Positions 22,921-32,837 of a DNA stretch of 64,000 nt are shown piece after piece; the stretch's first letter is position 1; every line of letters begins with the position of its first letter. Source of the DNA: Isoetes taiwanensis (lineage: Eukaryota; Streptophyta; Lycopodiopsida; Isoetales; Isoetaceae); contig JAJEKV010000004.1 in NCBI GenBank assembly GCA_021234155.1, forward strand, positions 6,016,109 through 6,080,108. The letters run 5' to 3'. Both the position numbers and the translations under genes were made by a program. The notes beneath the pieces are model-generated. The model was not told where the DNA came from, did not search any database, and saw nothing but the letters and a program-made list of their open reading frames with translations.

Positions 22921-24622
22921 AACCGTGGAAAAGTTAGGTTAAACGCTTATTTTTTCTTTTTGTCATATCTGTTGGAGTGTATACATGCCTTACTTGTACA
23001 AATATCTCTTTGCCTGATCGAACCGACCACCAAAGCCTTCCAATGTGCGTAAACATCATTTCTCCTGCATCTTTTGACTTCGCCATTCACCTCGCATTGC
23101 GGGTTGGAGTGTAACAAAGCTCCCTCGACATCACGAAGCTTTCAAACTCATTTCCGACCGTGATAGAGCTTATAGCCATCTAGTCACGTAATTCAAATCG
23201 AATGTGGAGCGGAATCGAAATACTAGGAAATGCTACGCGATTTTACCTTGATCGAAGTTTTTCGTGGTCGAAACTCCCTTTAGCGCAGTCGGCAGTTCGA
23301 AAGTGAACCGAACCGAAGCTCCCTTTGTCGGGCAATCGATCTTCGGCGCAAACTCGCTGTGGAAAACACCGAGGGAATTGAGGGCGGGAGCTAACGGTTA
23401 TAATTGCCACGCGTAATGCGTACGGACACCGGAAAGGCGAAAGCAAGGCTCGGTAAAAAAGTTCTGTACAAGCTCGGCTCCCCATTGGCCGCGAGCTTTT
23501 TGACGTGGCATCGAGTAAGGGCCCTTATTTGACCTCAAAAAAACTCTAATGATACCGCTGTCAATTCTGAAAGACAATATCTTTTGCTTGAATTAATTAG
23601 AACATCTGAATCTTACGAAATCACTCCCAAGAACAAAAACCGTGAAGGAAACAGGGCTTTCAAATCTTGGCAGTGGCATGGCGTGTAAATCTTCTGCAAT
23701 AAATCAGTCCATCGGCTTCATTTAATGCCTAAAGATCAACGTCACAAAATCCTCTGTAATAAATGAGATGTCGATGTCACGAAATCCTCCCTAATAAATA
23801 AGCATGTATACATGTCTCATCCTGCGTTGGGAAAGTTCCCGTTCCCTGGGAGACTGTTGAGCTACCATCCAGCCTGGCAAAAAATCCAGCCTATGTGGCA
23901 AACCTACAAAAGCCCTCCTGCCCCGATTTTGGTTCAGATCCTTCCTGCCCAGAAAGCTTAGGGCCAAAACTTGTACCCTTGCTGTTTATCTACTAGGAAG
24001 CAGGCGAATCCGACTCTTGCTAATCCGACACTTTTTATCTGTCTTAACATCGAGACATACATTACCAATTCCTTCCTTTCATGTATTTCTTGTAAATCTT
24101 TTCAGAGTCATAGATGGCGGTATGTTGCATCTGGCCCTTTTTTCTGAACTCTCTAGGTTAAAATTACATATTATGCTCAAGAATATCTTGTACTTTAAGC
24201 ATAGGCAAAGATGGAGATGGATATATCCTGTACTTTTAAGCATAGGCAAAGATGGAGATGGATTTTTAAGGAAAATGGATGATTACTTTTGTAAATGAAA
24301 GGGAAGGATGAATAATACAGTATTGCAACCCTTATCAAAGATTTTCTTACCATCTTCTTGTGCAAGTTTCAGTAGGTCTAATCCATAGCATATAGCTATG
24401 GGTTTGGTATTACATGTAGCCAGAAATAACTCTTGGTAATCTCGTAATCTATGGTTAGTACGAGAAGCATGTATCAGTAATCTTTTGAGGTCATAGTGGT
24501 AAATCCATCAGAAGATGCATTTCTGATATCTTTCAATATGTTCTTTGGAGATATTCGCAATCTAAAAGGGTATTTAAAGAGAAGCATATTTACTGTTATG
24601 GGAGTATCAGCTAGAGTCCCAC
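22921..24622. other. Right part of element X and flank; no gene recognised
   Basis: 23150-23500 is CpG-rich with a short open frame (23243-23485, minus) of no known type. 23684-23822 is a copy of 35677-35816. A 36-bp direct repeat (CTTGTACTTTAAGCATAGGC) occurs at 24187 and 24226. No right end of element X could be defined. Confidence 0.5.
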
Positions 24623-24627
24623 TGAGC

Positions 24628-26577
24628 TGTTGCCCCCAAAGGGCAACATGCTAATTGTGATCCATGCATTCAAAACTAGGTCAACTAATCTTGGGATACT
24701 AGGTCAAAGTTTGGAAGATCCTTGGCATTCAATATTGTTGTGGAGGTCAAAGGGTGTTCATTTTTCAAGTCAACAAGTGCTCAAGGCTCAAAACTCACAT
24801 GAGGTACTTTATTTGAGGTCAAAATGGTTAGTCAAGAATATGCTCTAGAAGATTCTGGGTTATGAAGTTTGGAAGACATTGCTTGAAGTTTGGAAGATTC
24901 CCCTATATGGTTCCACCCTTATCACCTTGCTTTTTGACTAGCCACTTTTCCCTTCTTATATCCCTAACCTATCTTATTTCCATTATTTGCTAATTTCCCC
25001 ATGACATCTTCCTTATTCATTTTTCATATCCACTTTTACACCATTGCTCTCCAAATTTGCTCCTTCTTTGCCATATTTGCCAAGTTGCTCATCTCTAGTC
25101 ATATTTTCCTTTTCTTTGCACACCCTTATGGGACCTTGTTGTTTTAGTTTTTCTCATGTTATCTTCCCTCACCTTTGTGACCACCATTCATTTTTCTTCT
25201 TCTACCATTGCACCTCATGGCGTGTACTTACTCAAGGCCTAAAAATGCCCCAGAATATTCTATGATTCCATCTCAAGCATGCAAAGGTTCCATGGTCTCC
25301 AAAATTCCCAAGTATTCCTTGCCTTTTTTCTAAGAGATCCTTAGAACCATGCTCGAAAAATCCAAAATAGCCAAAATACAGCATATTCTGGAAATATACC
25401 TCTAAAAATACGGAACCGTATCGCGCCATTTTCACGAAAAATACGCCCGAGAACCCTACATCCGAGTTTCTGGCTTGAATCACGCCGGATTTGATTCCAT
25501 TCTCCCTGCAACCAATCTATTCTTGGATTCCGGAACTTAAGCAACAATTTAAGCCTAAATTTATCACCCGAAATCATTGGAACCGAAATTCAAAAACTAT
25601 ATACAGGGGAAACACAATCAGAACATTTTCGAAGGCCCAGAAGTATTCAGATCCTACATTGATCATTGCTGAGCAAGATCTGGACGATCCTTGAAGTTCT
25701 TGAGCTCTCCTCAACTGGATTTACAAGATCTAGTTGACATTACCTTCAAAAAATATTTATTGACTTGAGAAGATTATTTTCCTGTGATTAAAAAGCTATG
25801 AAGCATCCTTACATTCTGTTATCATGATATATTTACCTCCAAATCAATTCAAATCGATTGCCAAGTTGTCAAATCCATTTCTGATATGTTCTTCTACAAT
25901 TCTTGCTACAAAATATTCTACAGAAAATTCTAGTGTGTTTTTCTATTCTTTTGGATCACTTGCCATCTATTCTTAGGGCCTGTGCAAGCCAAGGGAGTTG
26001 GAATCATTCAAAAATACCAAGTATAGCTCAAATTCAAAAAAATTGCTCTCGGGTTTGAACAGTTTTGACTGTATTTTGCCAAATCTAGTCACAAAAAATA
26101 CCTCTACACATCCAAATGAGGATTTGATTGCTTGCCCCTCTTCCCTAGCACCATTGCAACCTATTTACTTTGGAATTTCTCAAAAAGATGATTGACAACT
26201 CCCAAATCTCAATTTCTGATCACTGTTTTTCACATTTGACCTCTATTGACCAAAGTTTGACCTCACTTTGAACTCGAATAACTCACAGATTAAGTCCCTG
26301 ACTTGGTCAGAACTGTTGGTTACCTATAACTTTTTTGACCAAGTCTACTGCATCTGACTCAAAAAATCGATCTGCATCTCGACACCACAATTGTTTTGGC
26401 AAAGGTGCCATTTTTTGGAAATGGGAAAGGTATAGAACTCAAACTTTTTGAACTTGTTTTTGGAATTACCTTGCATAGACTGATCACCTCAAGTGATCTG
26501 GAGGTTCTAACCCCAATTTGAGTGAAAACTTGAATTGGTTCCTTGAGGTTGACCTTAAGTCAGGTTTAGGGTCAACA
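24628..26577 (+). repeat. 5' LTR of the complete Tat element
   Basis: 1,950 bp, starting TGTTGCCC and ending GGGTCAACA. Both ends can fold: TGTTGCCC with GGGCAACA at the start, GTTGACC with GGTCAAC at the end. The first 600 bases differ from the 3' LTR at about one position; most other differences sit at CAG/CTG sites between 25200 and 25720. Confidence 0.95.
25598..25603 (+). promoter_or_regulatory. LTR TATA box
   Basis: TATATA within ACTATATACAGGGG. The same motif recurs in the LTRs at 46425-46435 (minus) and 33809-33818, and as CTATAAACAGG near 1220, so it is the likely Pol II core promoter of this family. Confidence 0.6.
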
Positions 26578-26580
26578 TTT

Positions 26581-26598
26581 TGGAGGTTCTACCGAGAT
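26581..26598 (+). promoter_or_regulatory. Putative primer-binding site
   Basis: TGGAGGTTCTACCGAGAT begins three bases (TTT) after the 5' LTR. Position and initial TGG fit a tRNA primer site; the tRNA was not identified. Confidence 0.55.
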
Positions 26599-26618
26599 CT
26601 TCCTGGATCTCAGGACTC

Positions 26619-27908
26619 ATGGCTCCAAAGCAAAAATTTCCAGCAGAATCAGAACCATTGGAAGATGTTGATGTATCAGATCATTGCAGAGAGAGGCCAT
26701 TGCCTCCTAGTTTCTCAGCCAGCTTACTTCAAAACATGCCATACCAGTTTGAGTTGAATGTCCTTGTTCCCTTGCCTACCTTTGATTCCAGCATGCGTGC
26801 TAACAGCTTTTTGAGAATATTTGAAGACTATTACAGGGATTATGGTTTCAAGAAAGGATGCAAGCTTTCAGAATTTGAAAAATGTTTCAAAGATGAGAGT
26901 GAAGCTGGTGCTTGGTTAACTTATGAGAAGTTAATGGGTACCACCTCATGGGATGAACTCGTCAAGAAATTCCTGGATAGGTTTGGTAAGTTAGCTGCTC
27001 CCAAAGATTTGGTTAATGAATTGCAAAGTTTTTCTATACATGCAGGAGAGAGTGTGAATCAGTACAAAGAAAGATTTAGCACATTTATGAGCAGGTGTCA
27101 AAGAGCACAAGTTACAATCCCCACTCTTTTCCTAGTTACTGCTTTCATCAATGGCTTGGAAAGAAGACCAGATATCCAAAGGAAATTGCTTAAGATCCAA
27201 GCTGCTGAAGGATTTGACTCTATATACAAAGTTTTTGCCAAAACCACTGACCTAACTCAGATGCTCTCTACTTTGCCTGACAAGCATCATGTTCCTCACC
27301 ATAGCCATGATCCTTTCTACCCTGAAGCTTCTGATATCCATTATGATCATCACCCTTCTATTCCAGTTTATGCCATACAAAAAGAGAAAAAGAAACCTAA
27401 AGAGGAGGAAGCCAATTCTCAAGTTGCAGAGGTCAAGTCAGACCTATCCAAAGTTACTGAAGCCTTGGCAGAAATAACCAAACAATTGGTTGAACTCAAG
27501 GCTGCAAGAACAGGTAAAACTTACCCTGAATGTGTTTATTGTAATAGGAATTCCCATCCATCAGAAATTTGCTATTGGCAGGTGTGTCCCAAGTGCAATA
27601 GAAAAGGTCATTTTGGAAAGGAATGCCCTGTTTGTTCTTTTTGTAAAGAAGTTGGCCATACTGACGCTAGGTGTGCTGTTAAAGAATATTTTGCTAAACA
27701 GGAAAAGGAAAAGAAGCCAGAGCCAAAACCTCCTGTTAGATTTGCTGAACCAAGCACCTCTATAACATTTATTCAAGCTACTGAAGCTCCTAAGTCAGAA
27801 GAAGTTATGGTGGTGCAAACCAGAAGTATGAATGAAGCCCATGTGCATGCTGAACCAAGTAGGCATTGTCTTCTCCTCCTATGGTGGAAGCACCTGCTCA
27901 AATCATAG
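26619..27908 (+). pseudogene. Gag of the complete Tat element
   Basis: Start chosen at ATG 26619 (MAPKQKF) because all copies share this codon just after the primer site; an upstream in-frame ATG at 26580 overlaps the LTR junction. A retrotransposon Gag capsid-like domain (LRIFEDYYRDYGFKKG, QYKERFSTFMSRCQ) is followed by a Lys/Glu-rich linker and three CX2CX4HX4C zinc knuckles at 27531-27572, 27585-27626 and 27633-27674. The frame is lost near 27860, where a short deletion removes residues still present in the copy at 51930-52616. The ancestral protein ran on into protease. Confidence 0.9.
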
Positions 27909-28560
27909 CCCCACCTCCTCAACAAAAATATGGTAAGAAGGATCAAGACTTTGATGAGGTTGATGTTCTGCTTAAAAATTCCAAAGTAAGTGTGGACCTT
28001 TTCACATTGCTAAAAATTGCACCTAGCTATAGAAAAAGAGTATTGCAGCAAACTGGTAGTGAGGCATTGAATGCTTGTGTGAATTTTACTGATGCTACTG
28101 ACCTTATTCTAGCACAGAATGAAGAAGACCCTGGAGCATTCAAATGTTCAGCTGCTTTAGGAGGGTATACCTTTTCAAATATGTTACTTGATGGGGGTTC
28201 CCCTTTAAATATCATGCCATATCATATTATGAAGAAATGTGGTTTCGAGGTGGATAAGAAAGCTTCTATGTTATTAAAATCTTTTTACAATGCCAAGATT
28301 TCTCCTATTGGTGTGGTGACTAAGGTGCCTGTTATCTGAGAGGGCATAACCGTGAATGCTAACTTTATTGTGGTGGCTTTTGAAGATATAGGAGATGAAT
28401 CTGATATCTATGACTTACTTTTAGGGAGGAGATGGTTAGCCACCGTGGGATGCCGGCCACCCTCGGTCTCAAGGGAGATGTACCATCTCCAATGGCTCTC
28501 AAACTGCTACAATTTATAATCAAGAGGGCTCCTATGACTCCAAAGAAGAGGTAAATTTTA
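27866..28560 (+). pseudogene. Protease region of the complete Tat element
   Basis: Retropepsin-like segment: the active-site motif is LLDGGSPLNIMP, with the Asp codon at 28190-28192, so DGG replaces the usual DTG/DSG. The second half (NFIVVAFEDIG, YDLLLGRRWLA) is present but in another frame after about 28335. The breaks at 28330-28350 and 28440-28480 fall at CAG/CTG sites where other copies read cleanly, and may be sequence errors. Confidence 0.85.
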
Positions 28561-28568
28561 TTAAAGAA

Positions 28569-29945
28569 ATGCTAATTGAAGAGCCTTTGGGATCTTACAG
28601 GGTAAAAAATATAAAACCAAGAAAATATGAAATGGTTCCTCTTATTATGGAAAGTGTACCTCCCAGCATACAAGGACCAACAGGGTTCTTATGGTTTGAT
28701 GGAGGTATTTCTAAAAAACTAAATGTTGCATCATCTGCTGCCATTTTGAAAGACTCTTCTCACAAGCTCTTAGCTAAAGTAGGAAGGATCTTTCCTCAAG
28801 TCACCTCTAATGTGGCAGAATATAAGGCTTTGATTGCAGGTCTCCAGGAAGATAAATCTATGGATATTGCCAATATTCACATTTATGGTGATTCACAATT
28901 AATATGCAAACAAGTTTCAGGGGAGTATCAAACAAAAAATGCAGATATGGAGCTCTTGAAGAATCAAGCAATGGGAGTACTCTCGAGTTTTGCTTCATGG
29001 AAAATCACTCATATCCCCAGGGAACAGAATTTTGAAGCTGATGCTTTGTGTAGGGAGACTCTCATGTCACATTTAACTGAGGGAGCCATTCCTGAAGATG
29101 ATCTTGATGACAATGAAGTAAAAGCACTCTGTCCTATTTTAACCATTGATGCATCAGAAAAAAAGGATATTGAGGAGATTGTGATCACAAAAAATGGTAC
29201 ACCTAGAACTCTGTTTGTTGGAGATCTGATTGAATATCAAAACAGGGAGAGCATACAAATGTTTTTTGAAGAAAGAAAAGATGTATTTGCCTGGGACTAT
29301 TCAGAACTATCAGGTATCAAAACTGAGGTATGCCAATTTGAAATTAAAATCAAGGAAGGTTGTAAACCTGTTTTTCAAAAATTAAGGAGGATTAATGCTT
29401 CACTTATGGGGCTAATCAAGGATGAATTGAATAAGATGTTAGATGCAGGTGTGATTATTGAAATCATTAATCCTGAATGGGTATCTTGCATTGTTCCTGT
29501 AGAGAAGAAAAGTGGTGCTTTAAGAATTTGCATTGATTATCGAGATCTCAACAAAGCTACCATCAAGGATTGTTACCCTTTGCCTTTTTTAGAAGAGATC
29601 CTATATGCTGTAGCAGGTAAGGAAGTGTATTCATTTTTGGATGGATTCTCAGGATTCAACCAGATCAGCATCAAAGAAGAAGACCAGCCAAAAACTTCCT
29701 TTATCACTCCCTGGGGTACATATGCTATGAAAAGAATGCCTTTTGGTTTGACGAATGCTCCAGCCACCTTCCAAAGGGCAATGGATGTCATTTTCAAATC
29801 AATGTCTGCTGAAGAGTTCAGGGTGTACTTAGATGACCTCTGCTTAGGCTCTAATCCATCTAATCATGTGGAGCTACTTGCAAAAATTTGTTCTTTGTGC
29901 AGGAGCTCAGGAGTCAATCTAAATCCAAAGAAATGCAGGGCATGA
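28569..29945 (+). CDS. Tat pol: DEDD RNase H followed by reverse transcriptase
   Basis: One open frame of 458 codons. The first 150 residues are an RVT_3/archaeal-type RNase H with D (WFDGG, 28698-28700), E (AEYKALIAG, 28818-28820), D (IYGDSQLI, 28890-28892) and D (EADAL, 29040-29042). A linker of about 80 residues and the Tat-type segment DVFAWDYSELSGI lead to RT: RICIDYRDLNKA, FLDGFSGFNQI (Asp at 29640-29642), MPFGLTNAPATFQ, YLDD (29825-29836). The frame ends near 29940, where about 40 bases (IFFASKGQLLGH in other copies) are missing. RNase H upstream of RT is seen in all three copies in the window. Confidence 0.9.
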   Translation: MLIEEPLGSYRVKNIKPRKYEMVPLIMESVPPSIQGPTGFLWFDGGISKKLNVASSAAILKDSSHKLLAKVGRIFPQVTSNVAEYKALIAGLQEDKSMDIANIHIYGDSQLICKQVSGEYQTKNADMELLKNQAMGVLSSFASWKITHIPREQNFEADALCRETLMSHLTEGAIPEDDLDDNEVKALCPILTIDASEKKDIEEIVITKNGTPRTLFVGDLIEYQNRESIQMFFEERKDVFAWDYSELSGIKTEVCQFEIKIKEGCKPVFQKLRRINASLMGLIKDELNKMLDAGVIIEIINPEWVSCIVPVEKKSGALRICIDYRDLNKATIKDCYPLPFLEEILYAVAGKEVYSFLDGFSGFNQISIKEEDQPKTSFITPWGTYAMKRMPFGLTNAPATFQRAMDVIFKSMSAEEFRVYLDDLCLGSNPSNHVELLAKICSLCRSSGVNLNPKKCRA

Positions 29946-30045
29946 AGTATCTAGCCAAGGCATTCAGGTTGCTCAAGACAAGATTGAAGCCCTCAAAAAA
30001 TTAGCACCTCCCAAGAATCTAAAACAGGTCAAAAGTTTTGTTGGT

Positions 30046-31970
30046 ATGACAAGTTTTCTCAGGATGTATATTCCTAATTTTGCTCATATTTTGAGCCCTA
30101 TTTCAAGATTGACAAGGGTAGGCAAGTTCTCCAAGTCTGAAAGTAAGCATATACCTATCACATGGACTTCAGAATGCCAAGAGGCTTTTGACTTTCTCAT
30201 TCAATCCATATGTGAAGCCACACTTTTGAGGAAACCAGATTTGAATATGCCATTTGAAGTTTATATTACTGTTACTAAAAAAGCTATAGGGTTAGCCATT
30301 TTGCAGGAAAAGCACACCATAGTGTTTGCAAGTAAACAATGGTCTGCTCTAGAGGAGAGGTATACCAGAATAGAAAAAAGTGCTGCTGCCCTTATGTTTC
30401 TCATCAATAGGCAAGGACACTTGCTCCTGAAGAGTCAAGTTCAAGTCTACATGAAGCAAAATCCAATGGGTCTACTATTTGGTAAGGCAACCAGTAAGCC
30501 AAAAATCCAAAGGTGGGCTTGTAAGTTGCAAAGTTATGAGATTTCTGTAAAAGAATTACATTTGGTACGAAGTCCTAGCCTTTATTTGCCTTATATATTT
30601 TTTGACCATGAAGATGAGTTAGATACTGCTGACATTTCACTTGCAGTAGCTCATGTAAAGGTAACTCCAGAAGATCAAGCTGATGGTGGGTGGCAACAAC
30701 CTATCAGAAACTTCTTACAACATGGAATTATCTCTTCAAGCCTCACTTCAAACCAAAAAAGGAGACTCAAGGATAAATGCAGACAATTCAAGATGATAGA
30801 CAATGTCTTGTGCAAAGTCAACCGAGATGGAGTCTTGTTGAGATGTGTGAATGAAAGTGAATCTGCTCTAATCATCAGAGAAATGCACAAAGGTATTTGT
30901 GGAGGGCATTTTGCTGGTGATACTACAGCAAAAAAGATTCTCAGGTCTGGATACTATTGGCCTACTGTTTTTAAAGATTGTTATGATATTATAAAGACTT
31001 GCCATCAATGCCAAATCTTTAGCAAAAGAATCTTACTTCCAGCTACCCTTAATCCCATCATATCTCCAGGGCCTTTTCAAATTTGGGGGTTAGATTATAT
31101 TGGCCCTATTAATCCTTCTTCTGCAGGTCAACATCAGCATATCATTGTGGCCACAGATTATTTTACTAAATGGGCGTGGTTATACCTTTGAGGCAAAGCT
31201 AATGCTGCCACAACTGCAAGATTTTTACATGAGTATGTTTGCTCCAGGTTTGGTATTCCTTTTCAGTTGCATTCTGATAGGGGCACGCCTTTTGTTAATG
31301 AAGTTATTACTAACTTGATGGACATCTTGAAGGTCAAGCATACCAAGAGCTCCTCATACTATCCCCAAAGTAATGGACAAGCTGAAGCCACTAACAAAGT
31401 GTTGAAAAATATCTTGCAGAAGACAGTTGAGATCAACAAGAGAGATTGGCATGTCAAAATAGTGGATGCACTTTGGGCTTATAGAGTCACTATCAAAACA
31501 GCTACAAATCATACACCCTTCAATTTGGTTTATGGCATAGAGGCAGTCTTACCAGTGGAACTCGAGTTGCCCTCCCTGAGGTTAGCTTATAAATTATGTT
31601 TACCTTTTGAACATGCCTTGCAGGAGAGATTGGATGCCTTACTGCACCTAGATGAATATAGGATGGAGGCCGAGAATACTAATTTGCTGAAAAAAGGCCA
31701 AAGATCCGGTTGCATTCAAGGTCGCACACAAAATACAAGGCACCTTTAAGCAGGGAGAGCTTGTTCTCAAATGGAACAAGTCAAAGGAAGACTCACCGGC
31801 AAATTTGACAATATTTGGGAAGGACCCTTTGTAGTATTGGAACCCTGCAGTACTAACTCTTATTGGCTACAAGAGGTTGCTTCAGAATGCCACCGCCAAA
31901 TCCAATCAATATCTTGCACCTGAAGGTATTGGGACCAAAGATGCTTGCTTGTCCCTATTCTCTCATTAAA
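30046..31970 (+). pseudogene. Tat pol: RT thumb, dead RNase H, integrase
   Basis: 30046-31191 is open: RT thumb (SFLRMYIPNFAHILSPIS), then a Ty3-type RNase H whose catalytic residues are absent (TVTKKA instead of TDAS, EKSAA instead of EKELL, YMKQN instead of TDHKA), then integrase with zinc-site half CHQC and first Asp in GLDYIGP (31093-31095). After a break at 31165-31200 the second Asp (31276-31278) and the Glu (31384-31386) follow, 36 codons apart, the D,D(35)E spacing. The C-terminal domain (31690-31970) is frame-shifted at several CTG/CAG sites. Confidence 0.88.
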
Positions 31971-32837
31971 AGTTTGGAGATTTATGGTAGGTTTAAAGTA
32001 GTTAAATCAGTTAGATTTTTAAGCACACTATTTCAGTAGATAGAATAGTCTGACTTTGAGCACTTTACTCTAATAGAATTGGTTTCATGTTCTTAGGTTG
32101 ATTTGACTAGATAGCAGTACAGATGATCTCAAGAACAGGGTTGATACTAATGATTACCAAGTGTCATATGCAGGAGCATTCTTTCTTCCATTTTTATTCA
32201 CCTGTCTTAAGCATTCCTACCATCCATCCAACCCTCTATTCTTGCTTTTCCATACCTTAACAGCACTCTGCAAAATCACCTTCACCATCATAGCAGAGTT
32301 GCAAGGTTTTGAGACTAATTGGTTTATGTGTTTCCATGATAGGTGTCCTCCATATTTTTCATCTGTCATAAGTGGCCCTACCTTCCATCTGGACTCCTTA
32401 TTCTTGTTCTCATTCCCTAAAGAAAAAAGCACTCTGCAATTCATCTTTACCATCACAGCAGAGTTGCACTTGTTGAAGATCAAGAAGGATACACACATTT
32501 TCTTGTTTTGGCGAAGTTTCAAACACTTGTACACTCACTTCATCTCCATTTCATCATCATCTTGTCATATTCACATTCACTTTTATCCCTTCTCACTCAC
32601 TATATTCCATTCACCATCATTCCACCATCACCTTGTCATTTTCACACTCATTTCTGCCTTTTCTCACTCACCATATTCCCTCCACATCATTTCATTATCA
32701 CATTTACACTAACTTCATCAACATTTGCACTTTTATTCTATCATAGACACCTTGGTACAAAGTTGAAGACCCCTCTAGTTATTCATTCTTGACATTATAT
32801 GGCTGAGGGGACCAGCCTTTTTCTTGTTTTGGCGAGA
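31971..32837 (+). other. 3' untranslated region of the complete Tat element
   Basis: Carries two stem-loops 166 bp apart: GCACTCTGC/GCAGAGTTGC at 32263-32302 and at 32429-32467. A TC/CA-rich region follows. The conserved block TGAGGGGACCAGCC lies at about 32803-32817. No purine tract touches the 3' LTR; the bases just before it read TTTTGGCGAGA. Confidence 0.75.

Noticed and set aside
23243-23485. CpG-rich open frame of 80 codons
   Set aside because: No domain, no matching upstream or downstream exon, and local sequence accuracy is doubtful.
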